A stretch of 64,000 nucleotides of DNA from Hoeflea_A sp965228435 (GCA_965228435.1 OZ245818.1:6324001-6388000), one strand, 5' to 3'; counted from the first letter of the stretch, positions 8,014 to 17,803 are shown. Program-made: numbers and translations. The notes: generated by a model from the letters alone, not told the origin.

Positions 8014-9297
8014 ATGGCAAACAACGAACCGGGCTTCAGCACTCTTGCAGTCCATGCCGGCGCGCAGCCGGATCCGACTACTGGAGCGCGGGCGACGCCG
8101 ATATACCAGACGACCAGCTTTGTTTTCGAGGATGCCGATCACGCGGCATCGCTGTTCGGTCTCAAGGCCTTTGGCAACATCTACACCCGGATCATGAACC
8201 CGACGCAGGCGGTTCTCGAAGAGAGGATTGCCGCTCTTGAGGGCGGGACGGCCGCTTTGGCGACCGCTTCAGGTCATGGCGCCCAACTTCTGATCTTTCA
8301 CTCCATCATGCAGTCCGGCGACAATTTCATTGCAGCCAACAAACTTTATGGTGGTTCGATCAACCAGTTCGGCCATGCGTTCAAGAATTTCGACTGGCAA
8401 GTGCGCTGGGCGGATCCTGCGAACCTGGACGAGATCGAAAGCCAGATAGACGACCGCACTCGGGCTGTTTTCATCGAAAGCCTGGCCAATCCGGGCGGTA
8501 CTTTCGTCGATATTGCCGCCGTTGCCGAGGTTGCCCATCGCCATGGGTTGCCGCTCATCGTCGACAACACGATGGCAAGCCCCTATCTGATCCGGCCAAT
8601 CGAGCATGGCGCCGACATCGTCGTCCATTCGCTGACGAAATTCATTGGCGGTCACGGGAACTCGATGGGTGGCGTCATTGTCGATGGCGGTACGTTCGAC
8701 TGGTCGCATTCGGGCAACTATCCAATGTTGTCGGAGCCGCGGCCAGAATATGGCGGTCTGGTGCTGCACGAAACCTTCGGCAACTTTGCCTTTGCGATAG
8801 CGTGCCGGGTGCTCGGACTTCGCGATTTTGGACCTGCCATCGCGCCTTTCAACGCCTTCTTGATCCTGACCGGCGTTGAAACATTGCCACTGCGCATGCA
8901 GCGTCACTGCGACAACGCGCTGGAAGTGGCAACGTGGCTGAAGGGCCATGCCAAGGTGGATTGGGTCTCCTATTCCGGCCTCGCGGATGACGATAACCAC
9001 GCCTTGATGCAGAAGTACTCGCCCAAGGGCGCAGGCGCCGTTTTCACTTTTGGTCTCAAGGGTGGTTACGACGCCGGCATCAAATTCGTCGAGGCGCTGG
9101 AGATCTTCTCGCACCTGGCAAATATCGGCGATACGCGCTCACTGGTCATTCATCCGGCTTCGACGACGCACCGTCAGTTGTCGCCGGAGCAGCAGGAAGC
9201 TGCCGGCGCGGGACCCGATGTGGTCCGGCTGTCCATCGGAATTGAGGATGTCGCCGACATCATCGCCGATCTGGAGCAGGCTCTGGACAAGGCCTGA
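8014..9297 (+). CDS. metY: O-acetylhomoserine aminocarboxypropyltransferase (sulfhydrylase)
   Basis: A 427-residue PLP enzyme of the Cys/Met metabolism family. It condenses O-acetylhomoserine with sulfide or methanethiol to homocysteine or methionine in the cytosol. Seen: the substrate segment TPIYQTTSFVFED, YTRIMNPT, and the Schiff-base lysine K209 in HSLTKFIGGHG; the 427-residue length suits MetY rather than shorter MetZ/MetB enzymes. ATG 8014 is preferred to the TTG at 8011; GAGGGGAA lies at the right distance upstream. I looked for a SAM-II riboswitch in the 114-base leader and did not find its conserved core. Confidence 0.92.
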   Translation: MANNEPGFSTLAVHAGAQPDPTTGARATPIYQTTSFVFEDADHAASLFGLKAFGNIYTRIMNPTQAVLEERIAALEGGTAALATASGHGAQLLIFHSIMQSGDNFIAANKLYGGSINQFGHAFKNFDWQVRWADPANLDEIESQIDDRTRAVFIESLANPGGTFVDIAAVAEVAHRHGLPLIVDNTMASPYLIRPIEHGADIVVHSLTKFIGGHGNSMGGVIVDGGTFDWSHSGNYPMLSEPRPEYGGLVLHETFGNFAFAIACRVLGLRDFGPAIAPFNAFLILTGVETLPLRMQRHCDNALEVATWLKGHAKVDWVSYSGLADDDNHALMQKYSPKGAGAVFTFGLKGGYDAGIKFVEALEIFSHLANIGDTRSLVIHPASTTHRQLSPEQQEAAGAGPDVVRLSIGIEDVADIIADLEQALDKA

Positions 9298-9304
9298 CGC
9301 CGCC

Positions 9305-9333
9305 AAAAAGAGCGGGCGGCCTGTGTCGCCCGC
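9305..9333 (-). terminator. Intrinsic terminator of the P450 gene
   Basis: GCGGGCG (9312-9318) and CGCCCGC (9327-9333) form a 7-base-pair stem with an 8-base loop; on the minus strand it is followed by TCTTTTTGG. It lies in the 55-base convergent region with metY. Confidence 0.75.
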
Positions 9334-9352
9334 ATCATCGACCCAATAAGGC

Positions 9353-10582
9353 CTACCAGGTGAGGTCCAGTCGCTCCAGTCCGTGGAAGTGATAGGCGTC
9401 GCGATAGTGCGGCCGGCTCTTGAGCCGCATTGTCGGCAGGCGCTCGAACAATACCGGCAGCGATGTCTGCATTTCCAGGCGGGCGAGGGGAGCCCCGATG
9501 CAGAAATGGATACCAGCGCCGAAAGTCACGTTGGCCTGGTCGGAACGTCCAGGCTTGAACGAAGCGGCTTGGGCGAACTGTGCCGGATCACGGTTCGCGG
9601 CTCCGAGCATCAAGCCGATTTCTTCGCCCTTGGCTATTTTAATTCCGTCATCGAGTTCGACGTCCTCAAGCACGTAACGCGTAAACATGTGCAACGGTGC
9701 GTCGAAACGCAGTGCTTCTTCGATGCTCGCTTCGGTGGCTTTCTGATCGGCAAAGAGGGTGTTCGGGTCGAGATGGTTTTCAAGGATCGTTTTGACTGCG
9801 TTGCCGGTCTGGTGAACGGTTGCCTCGTGCCCGGCATTGAGGAGAAGGACGCTGGTCGAAATGACTTCGTCGTCGCTGAGCATCTCGCCATCGCGCTCGG
9901 TCGTCAGCATGTGACTGAGCAGATCGTCCTGCGGTGTGCGCCTGCGTTCCGCAATTAGGTCGCGAAGGCAATTGGCAAAGTCGCTGGCGGCCTGGTTGGC
10001 ACTGTGCTCGTCTTCTTCGGTCTGCTGATACATGTACATACGCACCATGCGATGCGACCAGTCCAGCAGATCACTGGTACGTTCAAGCGGGACGCCGATC
10101 ATGCGGGCGATCACTGCAACCGGTATGGGCTCGGCGAACTGACGGATGAGCTCGACTTCTCCATCGCCGGCGAACCGGTCGATCGTTCTGTGCGTCAACT
10201 CGGCGATCTCCGGCCGCAACCGCTCGACCTGGCGCGATACGAAGGCCTTGTTGACCAGCTTGCGTAAACGGGTGTGATGCGGCGGCTCCAGCTCCAGCAG
10301 CGAGTGCGCTTCGACCGCATCGAAATCGGACAGGTGTGGTTTTGGCGCCGGCAAGCCCAATTCCTCGCGGGTCGCGACGTGCAGGATATGCCGACCGAAG
10401 CGGCGATCGCGTAGCAAGCGGTTGACGTCTTCAAATCCGATGAAACACCACATGCCGAACTGCCGCCAGAAGAACGCGGCCATGTCCGCACGGATCTCTT
10501 CGTAGTACGGGTACGGATTGTCGTAAAAGGCCGGATCCCGCGGATCCAGATCGATGGTTCTGTTCTGCTTGTCTTTTTTCAT
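9353..10582 (-). CDS. Cytochrome P450
   Basis: A 409-residue soluble bacterial P450. Seen: the heme-binding loop FGAGIHFCIGAPLAR with the axial cysteine C361, the K-helix ExxR as EEALR, and the I-helix LLLNAGHEATVHQTGN. The usual acid/alcohol pair (D/E-T) is present as E-A-T, so proton delivery is not obviously lost. No N-terminal membrane anchor. No ferredoxin or reductase gene is adjacent, so electrons must come from elsewhere. The substrate cannot be deduced; its isolation between core genes gives no pathway clue. Confidence 0.92.
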   Translation of the reverse strand: MKKDKQNRTIDLDPRDPAFYDNPYPYYEEIRADMAAFFWRQFGMWCFIGFEDVNRLLRDRRFGRHILHVATREELGLPAPKPHLSDFDAVEAHSLLELEPPHHTRLRKLVNKAFVSRQVERLRPEIAELTHRTIDRFAGDGEVELIRQFAEPIPVAVIARMIGVPLERTSDLLDWSHRMVRMYMYQQTEEDEHSANQAASDFANCLRDLIAERRRTPQDDLLSHMLTTERDGEMLSDDEVISTSVLLLNAGHEATVHQTGNAVKTILENHLDPNTLFADQKATEASIEEALRFDAPLHMFTRYVLEDVELDDGIKIAKGEEIGLMLGAANRDPAQFAQAASFKPGRSDQANVTFGAGIHFCIGAPLARLEMQTSLPVLFERLPTMRLKSRPHYRDAYHFHGLERLDLTW

Positions 10583-10683
10583 TTCCGACCTATGTTCTGG
10601 CGGCCATTGCGTTCGGCGACGTGACTGTGGGTGTCGGTTTGATTAGGCAACTGCTGGTGACGCGGGGTCGACATCATCACGTC

Positions 10684-10712
10684 TTGAACGTTAATGCCAA
10701 CGCATCCTATGT
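10684..10712 (+). promoter_or_regulatory. Promoter of clpP
   Basis: TTGAAC (10684-10689), 17-base spacer, CTATGT (10707-10712). It matches the rhizobial housekeeping pattern CTTGAC-N17-CTATAT and is also compatible with a heat-shock sigma-32 promoter (CTTG...CTAT), which would fit clpP. Leader about 60 bases. Confidence 0.55.
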
Positions 10713-10780
10713 ATGCACCATCAGTTTTCATCCGATTCTCCGATTCGTCCGTATTCGGAGCCAGCATCAGAAGGCCTACA

Positions 10781-11413
10781 ATGTCCAATCCCGTCGATAC
10801 CGCGATGTCGCTTGTTCCGATGGTGGTCGAACAGACCAACCGCGGTGAACGTGCCTTCGATATCTTTTCGCGGCTGCTCAAGGAGCGCATCATCTTTATC
10901 ACGGGCCCCGTCGAAGACGGGATGGCCACGCTGGTGTGCGCTCAGCTCCTCTACCTGGAAGCTGATAATCCGAAGAAAGAAATTGCCATGTACATCAATT
11001 CACCGGGAGGTGTGGTGACATCGGGCATGGCGATTTACGATACGATGCAATTCATCAAACCTGCTGTTTCGACCCTGTGCATCGGCCAGGCCGCATCGAT
11101 GGGATCGTTGCTTTTGTGTGCCGGACACAAGGATATGCGCTTTGCCACGCCAAACTCCCGAGTAATGGTGCATCAACCGTCGGGCGGGTTCCAGGGACAG
11201 GCGTCTGATATCGAGCGGCATGCCCAGGACATCATCAAGATGAAGCGGCGCCTCAACGAGATTTATGTCTCGCATACCGGTCAGGATTACGAGACCATCG
11301 AAAAGACTTTGGACCGCGATCACTTCATGACGGCGGAGGAAGCGCGAGAGTTCGGTCTCGTTGACAAGGTGATCTCATCGCGGGAGGCGATGGAGAACGA
11401 GGCCAAGGAATAG
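10781..11413 (+). CDS. clpP: ATP-dependent Clp protease proteolytic subunit
   Basis: 210-residue serine protease that forms the double heptameric barrel fed by ClpX or ClpA. Seen: the catalytic triad S106 (GQAASMGS), H131 (RVMVHQPSGG) and D180 (TLDRDHF). The start MSNPVDTAMS at 10781 was chosen because upstream in-frame codons (to 10694) are not family-like and the promoter lies there. It precedes clpX by 276 bases and opens the block clpP-clpX-lon-hupB. Confidence 0.97.
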   Translation: MSNPVDTAMSLVPMVVEQTNRGERAFDIFSRLLKERIIFITGPVEDGMATLVCAQLLYLEADNPKKEIAMYINSPGGVVTSGMAIYDTMQFIKPAVSTLCIGQAASMGSLLLCAGHKDMRFATPNSRVMVHQPSGGFQGQASDIERHAQDIIKMKRRLNEIYVSHTGQDYETIEKTLDRDHFMTAEEAREFGLVDKVISSREAMENEAKE

Positions 11414-11689
11414 CCTTTTTCGTCTGGCACACGGGTGCGGCAAAACGGCAACATATTTGCGGATTGATGCCTGGATCGAACCGTCCGGTGCATTAAATTT
11501 GGGTGTTAAGGGTATATTCAAGGCCTGACGCATAGCCTTGTAGGGTATGCTTAGTATAGTGATTTGGGGTTGCGTTGCGCCAACCACGCCATACAGTGTA
11601 CCGAATGGCGATGGAATTTATCCGTCTAAGTGTCTGGCGTATGACTAATAGGCCTTGCGTGGGGCGCGGGCCGCTGGAAGGAAATGAAT

Positions 11690-12967
11690 ATGAGCAAGGT
11701 CAGCGGTGGTAGCGGCGGCGACTCAAAAAATACGCTCTACTGTTCGTTCTGCGGCAAGAGCCAACACGAGGTTCGCAAGCTGATCGCAGGACCGACCGTT
11801 TTCATCTGTGATGAATGCGTCGAATTGTGCATGGACATTATCCGCGAGGAAAACAAATCCTCGATGGTGAAGTCGCGGGACGGAGTTCCGACCCCGCAGG
11901 AAATCATCAACACGCTGGACGAATATGTGATTGGCCAGGACCAGGCCAAACGCGTTCTGTCCGTTGCCGTCCACAACCACTACAAACGGCTCGCCCACGC
12001 CAGCAAGAGCAACGATATCGAACTGTCCAAGTCGAATATCATGCTGGTTGGTCCGACCGGGTGCGGCAAGACCTATCTGGCTCAGACGCTGGCTCGCATC
12101 ATCGATGTGCCCTTCACCATGGCCGACGCCACGACACTGACCGAGGCAGGGTATGTCGGCGAGGACGTCGAGAACATCATTCTGAAACTGCTGCAGGCCG
12201 CGGACTATAATGTCGAGCGTGCGCAGCGGGGCATCGTCTATATCGACGAAGTCGACAAGATTTCACGCAAATCGGACAATCCTTCGATTACCCGGGACGT
12301 ATCCGGAGAAGGCGTTCAACAGGCACTGCTTAAGATCATGGAAGGGACTGTTGCTTCGGTCCCACCCCAGGGCGGCCGTAAACATCCCCAGCAGGAGTTC
12401 CTGCAGGTGGACACGACCAATATCCTGTTCATCTGTGGCGGCGCATTTGCCGGTCTGGACAAGATCATATCTGCACGCGGCGAGGGCACGTCGATCGGTT
12501 TTGCCGCAACGGTCAAGGATCTCGACGACCGTCGGGTCGGCGAAATTCTGCGCGGTCTTGAACCGGAAGATATGGTCAAGTTCGGCCTTATTCCGGAGTT
12601 CATCGGCCGTCTGCCGGTAATCGCAACCCTGGAAGACCTGGACGAAGATGCTCTGATTTCCATCCTTTCGGAGCCCAAAAACGCTCTGGTCAAGCAGTAC
12701 CAGCGTCTGTTCGAGATGGAAGATGTCGAGTTGACCTTCCATGAGGATGCATTGCGTGGAATTGCCCGCAAGGCTATCGCTCGAAAGACGGGCGCCCGTG
12801 GCCTTCGGTCGATCATGGAAAAAATCCTTCTCGATACGATGTTTGAACTCCCGTCACTGGAAGGTGTGCAGGAAGTGGTGATTTCGGATGAAGTTGTCTC
12901 CGGATCGGCTCGACCCCTCTACATCTATTCCGAGCGCGAGGACGAGAAGGGCAACGCCACCGCGTAA
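11690..12967 (+). CDS. clpX: ATP-dependent Clp protease ATPase subunit ClpX
   Basis: 425-residue AAA+ unfoldase that recognises, unfolds and threads substrates into ClpP. Seen: the N-terminal zinc-binding domain with C18, C21, C40 and C43; Walker A GPTGCGKT; Walker B VYIDEVDK; a sensor-2 region near GARGLRSIME. Of two nearby ATGs (11684 and 11690) the second is chosen because GGAAGGAA at 11676-11683 is spaced for it. Tandem hairpins overlap and follow the stop codon. Confidence 0.97.
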   Translation: MSKVSGGSGGDSKNTLYCSFCGKSQHEVRKLIAGPTVFICDECVELCMDIIREENKSSMVKSRDGVPTPQEIINTLDEYVIGQDQAKRVLSVAVHNHYKRLAHASKSNDIELSKSNIMLVGPTGCGKTYLAQTLARIIDVPFTMADATTLTEAGYVGEDVENIILKLLQAADYNVERAQRGIVYIDEVDKISRKSDNPSITRDVSGEGVQQALLKIMEGTVASVPPQGGRKHPQQEFLQVDTTNILFICGGAFAGLDKIISARGEGTSIGFAATVKDLDDRRVGEILRGLEPEDMVKFGLIPEFIGRLPVIATLEDLDEDALISILSEPKNALVKQYQRLFEMEDVELTFHEDALRGIARKAIARKTGARGLRSIMEKILLDTMFELPSLEGVQEVVISDEVVSGSARPLYIYSEREDEKGNATA

Positions 12968-12995
12968 ATGCGGTGGCCCGGCAACGGATTGCCGG
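12957..12995 (+). terminator. Tandem hairpins at the clpX 3' end
   Basis: CCACCGC/GCGGTGG (12957-12963 with 12970-12976) overlaps the stop codon, and CCGGCAA/TTGCCGG (12978-12984 with 12989-12995) follows at once. Neither is followed by a T-run, so they may act as 3'-end protection or with Rho rather than as an intrinsic terminator. Confidence 0.4.
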
Positions 12996-13278
12996 ATTCA
13001 CAAACATCAAAGAAGCGTTCCGTCGCTGGTCTAACTCCTTGGGATTGTTCCAAAGCAGGGTTTGACTTGGCGCGGCATAGGCGTAGTTTTCAGCCGTATT
13101 TCCGAGCCTGCGATTCGCGCGACACATTGTGACTTTCCGTGCGGATCCGTCGCGCTCCCGGCGTGTTTGCGGCCTTGAAACGCCGCTTCAAATACTCCAC
13201 TTAGGGAGCAAGTGACAGCATGGCTGGGCTGGTTCTCGGGCGTTACGCAAACGAGGCCGGCGGTCGAAAGGAAACAAG
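12968..13278. other. clpX-lon intergenic region (311 bases)
   Basis: Contains the tail of the clpX hairpins, then a probable lon promoter (13062-13089) and a leader of nearly 190 bases. I see no ORF with a ribosome site and no RNA gene. An inverted-repeat-like GACACATTGTGAC lies at 13121-13133, downstream of the promoter; no function is assigned. Confidence 0.5.
13062..13089 (+). promoter_or_regulatory. Possible lon promoter
   Basis: TTGACT (13062-13067), 16-base spacer, TAGTTT (13084-13089). The -35 is good and the -10 weak. The embedded CTTGG could alternatively be part of a heat-shock promoter. Confidence 0.35.
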
Positions 13279-15693
13279 ATGAATGAAGTGACCTCGCAGT
13301 GGACCGAATCGGAAACCTATCCGGTACTGCCGCTACGCGATATCGTTGTTTTTCCGCACATGATCGTGCCGCTTTTTGTTGGTCGCGAAAAGTCCATTCG
13401 CGCCCTTGAAGAGGTGATGGGAGCTGACAAGCAGATCCTCCTCGCCACGCAGATCAATGCCAGCGACGATGATCCTGCCACCGAGGATATTTACGATGTC
13501 GGCACGGTGGCAAACGTTCTCCAACTGCTGAAACTGCCGGACGGAACCGTCAAGGTTCTGGTGGAAGGCAAGGACCGGGCGCGCATCACCGGATTTTCGG
13601 AGAATGCCGAGTACTACGAAGCGTCGGCGGATCTGTTGCCGGAACCGGACGAAGACGCCGTGGAGATCGAGGCGCTGTCGCGTTCGGTCGTCTCGGAGTT
13701 TGAAAACTACGTCAAGCTGAACAAGAAGATTTCGCCCGAGGTGGTCGGTGCGGCCAGCCAGATCGATGACTATTCGAAGCTGGCGGATACCGTAGCGTCG
13801 CACCTGTCGATCAAGATTCCTGAAAAGCAGGAGATGCTTGCGACTGTCAGCGTGAAGGAACGCCTGGAGCGAGCTCTTGGGTTCATGGAAGGCGAGATTT
13901 CGGTTCTGCAGGTCGAGAAGCGTATCCGCTCGCGCGTCAAGCGCCAGATGGAGAAGACGCAGCGCGAGTATTATCTCAACGAGCAGATGAAGGCGATCCA
14001 GAAGGAGCTCGGCGACGGCGACGAGGGCCGTGACGAGATGGGCGAGCTGGAAGAGCGCATCGAAAAGACGAAACTGTCGAAAGAGGCCCGTGAAAAGGCT
14101 GATGCCGAGCTGAAAAAGCTCAAGCAGATGAGCCCGATGTCTGCCGAAGCAACGGTCGTGCGCAACTATCTCGACTGGCTGCTTGGTATTCCGTGGGGCA
14201 AGAAATCCCGCATCAAGGTCGACCTCAACAAGGCCGACGCTATCCTGGAAGCTGACCACTACGGGCTGGAGAAGGTCAAGGAACGCATCCTTGAGTATCT
14301 TGCTGTTCAAAGCCGGTCGAACAAAATCAAGGGGCCGATCCTTTGCCTCGTCGGACCGCCCGGCGTCGGTAAAACCTCGCTTGCCAAGTCGATCGCCCGG
14401 GCAACCGGCCGCGAGTACGTTCGCATGGCGCTAGGCGGTGTGCGTGACGAGGCTGAAATCCGCGGCCACCGCAGGACCTATATCGGTTCGATGCCCGGCA
14501 AGGTCATCCAGTCGATGAAGAAGGCCAAGAAAGCCAACCCGCTGTTCCTCTTCGATGAGATCGACAAGATGGGAATGGACTTCCGCGGCGATCCGTCCTC
14601 GGCTCTGCTCGAGGTGCTGGATCCGGAACAGAATTCGACCTTCATGGACCATTACCTTGAGGTCGAATACGACCTCTCCAAGGTGATGTTCATCACCACG
14701 GCGAATACGCTCAACATCCCGCCGGCGCTGATGGACCGCATGGAGATCATTCGCATCGCGGGCTACACAGAAGACGAAAAGCTGGAGATCGCCAGGCGGC
14801 ACCTGCTGCCCAAGGCGGTGCGCGACCATGCGCTGCAAGATGGCGAATTCTCCGTCAGCGACGGTGCGTTGCGACAGATCATTCGGCGCTATACACGCGA
14901 GGCCGGTGTTCGTAACTTCGAGCGCGAACTCATGTCGTTGAGCCGAAAGGTCGTGACACAGATCCTCAAGGACGGTGTCAAGTCCGTCGACGTGACAGAG
15001 GACAATCTTGACGACTTCCTCGGCGTGCCGCGCTTCCGTTACGGTGAAGCCGAGCACGATGATCAGGTTGGTGTGGTCACCGGACTGGCGTGGACGGAGG
15101 TTGGCGGCGAATTGCTGACCATCGAAGGCGTGATGATGCCGGGCAAAGGCAAAATGACCGTCACCGGCAACCTGCGCGATGTCATGAAAGAATCGATTTC
15201 CGCGGCGGCGTCCTATGTTCGCTCGCGCGCTGTCGATTTCGGTGTCGAGCCGCCAATGTTCGACAAGCGCGACATTCACGTGCACGTGCCGGAAGGTGCC
15301 ACACCGAAGGACGGTCCGTCCGCCGGTGTCGCCATGGCAACCTCGATCGTATCCATCATGACGTCCATTCCGGTCCGCAAGGACGTTGCCATGACCGGAG
15401 AAATCACGCTGCGTGGTCGTGTGCTGCCCATCGGCGGGTTGAAGGAAAAACTCCTGGCCGCGCTGCGCGGCGGCATCAAGACCGTTCTGATCCCGGAAGA
15501 AAACGCCAAGGACCTGGCTGACATTCCGGACAATGTGAAGAACGAGTTGGAGATCATTCCTGTGTCGCAGATGAGCGAAGTGCTGCAGCATGCGCTCATC
15601 AGTCAGCCCACGCCGATCGAATGGGACGCTGCCGAAGCACCCCTTCAGGCTGACAATGGCGGCGAAGAGGCAGGGGCATCGGTAGCCCACTGA
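13279..15693 (+). CDS. lon: ATP-dependent protease Lon (LonA type)
   Basis: 804-residue homohexameric AAA+ serine protease that degrades misfolded and regulatory proteins; in alphaproteobacteria these include cell-cycle factors. Seen in order: N-terminal LAN domain starting YPVLPLRDIVVFPHM, a coiled-coil linker (~190-260), Walker A GPPGVGKTS (~357), Walker B PLFLFDEIDKM, and the protease domain with serine in KDGPSAGVAM and lysine in GGLKEKLLAA. AAAGGAAAC precedes the ATG. It sits upstream of hupB as in many proteobacteria. Confidence 0.97.
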   Translation: MNEVTSQWTESETYPVLPLRDIVVFPHMIVPLFVGREKSIRALEEVMGADKQILLATQINASDDDPATEDIYDVGTVANVLQLLKLPDGTVKVLVEGKDRARITGFSENAEYYEASADLLPEPDEDAVEIEALSRSVVSEFENYVKLNKKISPEVVGAASQIDDYSKLADTVASHLSIKIPEKQEMLATVSVKERLERALGFMEGEISVLQVEKRIRSRVKRQMEKTQREYYLNEQMKAIQKELGDGDEGRDEMGELEERIEKTKLSKEAREKADAELKKLKQMSPMSAEATVVRNYLDWLLGIPWGKKSRIKVDLNKADAILEADHYGLEKVKERILEYLAVQSRSNKIKGPILCLVGPPGVGKTSLAKSIARATGREYVRMALGGVRDEAEIRGHRRTYIGSMPGKVIQSMKKAKKANPLFLFDEIDKMGMDFRGDPSSALLEVLDPEQNSTFMDHYLEVEYDLSKVMFITTANTLNIPPALMDRMEIIRIAGYTEDEKLEIARRHLLPKAVRDHALQDGEFSVSDGALRQIIRRYTREAGVRNFERELMSLSRKVVTQILKDGVKSVDVTEDNLDDFLGVPRFRYGEAEHDDQVGVVTGLAWTEVGGELLTIEGVMMPGKGKMTVTGNLRDVMKESISAAASYVRSRAVDFGVEPPMFDKRDIHVHVPEGATPKDGPSAGVAMATSIVSIMTSIPVRKDVAMTGEITLRGRVLPIGGLKEKLLAALRGGIKTVLIPEENAKDLADIPDNVKNELEIIPVSQMSEVLQHALISQPTPIEWDAAEAPLQADNGGEEAGASVAH

Positions 15694-15723
15694 TTCTCTT
15701 TGCAAAGCGGCCATTTGGCATTT

Positions 15724-15755
15724 GAAAGCGGGCAATAGCCCGCTTTCGTCGTTTT
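15724..15755 (+). terminator. Intrinsic terminator of lon
   Basis: GAAAGCGGG (15724-15732) and CCCGCTTTC (15739-15747) form a perfect 9-base-pair stem with a 6-base loop, followed by GTCGTTTT. Confidence 0.75.
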
Positions 15756-15890
15756 CAGAGGCCGAATCCCCCGAAAAATGCCGGAAAACTGGGGTTTTTC
15801 GGCATAATTGATTGTGATTTTGCCTTGGAGTCGTAAGATCGTGGCCGACTTTGTACTGAGTCGTTCACCACACACTGAGAGGGTTGGAAA

Positions 15891-16166
15891 ATGAACAAGA
15901 ACGAACTGGTTGCTGCCGTTGCTGACAAAGCAGGTCTCAGCAAAGCTGATGCCGGCTCTGCGGTCGAAGCTGTGTTCGACACCATCACCAATGAACTGAA
16001 GAGCGGCGGTGATGTTCGTCTCGTGGGTTTCGGAAACTACTCCGTCACGCACCGCGCAGCCTCCAAGGGCCGCAACCCGATGACAGGCGCGGAAGTCGAC
16101 ATTCCGGCCCGCAACGTTCCCAAGTTCTCGGCCGGCAAAGGCCTCAAGGACGCGGTCAACAGCTAA
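15891..16166 (+). CDS. hupB: DNA-binding protein HU
   Basis: 91-residue histone-like protein that bends DNA and organises the nucleoid. Seen: MNKNELVAAVADKAGLSKADA and the DNA-binding arm region RLVGFGNYSV...RNPMTGAEVDIPA with the proline-tipped beta arm. Single gene between two intrinsic terminators, with GAGAGGG as ribosome site. Confidence 0.97.
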   Translation: MNKNELVAAVADKAGLSKADAGSAVEAVFDTITNELKSGGDVRLVGFGNYSVTHRAASKGRNPMTGAEVDIPARNVPKFSAGKGLKDAVNS

Positions 16167-16198
16167 GCCCGTATCAGCAGATGCGGCATTGAAGATGC

Positions 16199-16230
16199 GG
16201 AGCCCGGTGTCAGCACCGGGCTCTTTTTTT
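16199..16230 (+). terminator. Intrinsic terminator of hupB
   Basis: A GAGCCCGGTG / CACCGGGCTC stem (10 base pairs, TCAG loop, 16200-16223) is followed by T7. A textbook terminator. Confidence 0.92.
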
Positions 16231-16361
16231 GTTTCGCGGTATGGTGGCAACTTCGTCACACACCGTGACTATTGAAATCAACTGCAATGTTTTCGCAATT
16301 GCCTGAGTTTCCGGTTTCCTCTAAGGGTTTCGGTCTGCTTTTTTAAACGGATCTTGAAACC

Positions 16362-17765
16362 ATGAGTGCGCTGCGCGACCCGCAGGGGAAGAGCGCCGGA
16401 CCGGGCCTGTCCTGGGCCGGACATACCAAGGCGACCTTGTCGCTTGGCCTGCCGCTGATTGGCGCGCAGTTGGCGCAGATTGCCATCAACGTCACGGATA
16501 CGGTGATGGTCGGATGGCTCGGCGCTTTCGAACTCGCTTCTGCGGTGCTGGGTACCCAGACCTTTTTTCTCTACTACATTTTCGGCGGTGGATTTGCGAT
16601 TGCGGTCATGCCGATTGCGGCGCAGGCGCACGGTCGAGAAGACGTGCGCGGCGTTCGCCGCTCGGTGCGCATGGGGATCTGGGTCATCCTGCTCTATTGC
16701 GTCGTCGTGATGCTGCCGCTCTGGTTCACCGAGCCCATGCTGGTTGCGCTGGGGCAGGAACCGGATATTGCAGCGCTGGCAGGCGACTATGTGCAGGTTG
16801 CCCAGTGGTCGATGTTTCCCGCCCTTCTGATCATGGTGTTGCGCTCCTATCTGAGTGCGCTGGAGCGGGCGCAGATCATTCTGTGGGCAACGCTCTTTGG
16901 CACCTTGGCAAACATCGTCCTGAACTATGCCTTCATCTTCGGTAATCTGGGCGCACCCGAGATGGGTGTCGTGGGCGCAGCTGTCGCGTCGCTGGGCACG
17001 AATGTGATCACGTGCGTTGCGCTTGTCATTTACGCGGTGAGGAAGCCCGACCTGCGTCGATACGAGCTGTTGGTGCGTTTCTGGCGCGCTGACTGGCAGG
17101 GGTTTTTTGAAGTCATGAGGCTTGGCTGGCCGATTGGTGCCAGCATTCTGGCCGAGGTCGGTCTGTTTGCTGCCGCAGCGCTTCTCATCGGCTGGATTGG
17201 GACCATCGAACTGGCCGCTCACGGCATTGCACTGCAGCTTGCTGCGATTGCCTTCATGATACCGCTTGGGCTGTCGAGTGCCGCAACCATTCGGGTCGGT
17301 AACGCCTTTGGCAGACAGGATTGGGTCGGACTCAGTCGGTCCGGAACGGTTGCACTAGCGCTGTCGGTTGCAGCCACGCTTCTAACTGCGTTGCTGTTTC
17401 TCCTGGTGCCTGAAAGCCTGGTCGGACTGTTCCTTGATGACAGCAATCCCGATGCGGAATTGGTTCTGGTCAACGCCGTGCCGTTGCTCTTTGTAGCGGC
17501 TGCGTTTCAGCTGGTCGACGGATTGCAGGTGATCGGAACCGGTTTGCTGCGAGGCCTGAAGGACACGACGATACCGATGTTTATTGCTGTTTTCAGCTAT
17601 TGGGGTATCGGTATGACGTCGGCCTACGCCTTCGGAATTTTGCTCGACTGGGGTGCAGTCGGCGTCTGGTGGGGGCTGGCGCTTGGGCTGGCCTTTGCCG
17701 CGGTATTGATGAATTGGCGTTATCTGCAGCGCGAGCGGTTCGGCCTGACAGCGCTACAAAGCTGA
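16362..17765 (+). CDS. MATE-family multidrug exporter (NorM-like)
   Basis: 467-residue inner-membrane protein with about 12 transmembrane segments, of the multidrug and toxic compound extrusion family, which exports cationic drugs or metabolites using Na+ or H+ gradients. Seen: SLGLPLIGAQLAQIAINVTDTVMVGWLG in the first helices (given as positions ~28-55) and the pseudo-repeat in the second half (LGWPIGASILAEVGLF, ~248). It stands alone between hupB and tRNA-Val. The substrate is not deducible. Confidence 0.9.
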   Translation: MSALRDPQGKSAGPGLSWAGHTKATLSLGLPLIGAQLAQIAINVTDTVMVGWLGAFELASAVLGTQTFFLYYIFGGGFAIAVMPIAAQAHGREDVRGVRRSVRMGIWVILLYCVVVMLPLWFTEPMLVALGQEPDIAALAGDYVQVAQWSMFPALLIMVLRSYLSALERAQIILWATLFGTLANIVLNYAFIFGNLGAPEMGVVGAAVASLGTNVITCVALVIYAVRKPDLRRYELLVRFWRADWQGFFEVMRLGWPIGASILAEVGLFAAAALLIGWIGTIELAAHGIALQLAAIAFMIPLGLSSAATIRVGNAFGRQDWVGLSRSGTVALALSVAATLLTALLFLLVPESLVGLFLDDSNPDAELVLVNAVPLLFVAAAFQLVDGLQVIGTGLLRGLKDTTIPMFIAVFSYWGIGMTSAYAFGILLDWGAVGVWWGLALGLAFAAVLMNWRYLQRERFGLTALQS

Positions 17766-17803
17766 CTCACGGTCGCTGGTGCACTTTGATTTTCTTGGAA
17801 TAA

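Noticed and set aside
14431..15735. A 434-codon minus-strand open frame inside lon
   Set aside because: Fully antisense to the lon ATPase/protease coding region; no ribosome site or domain.
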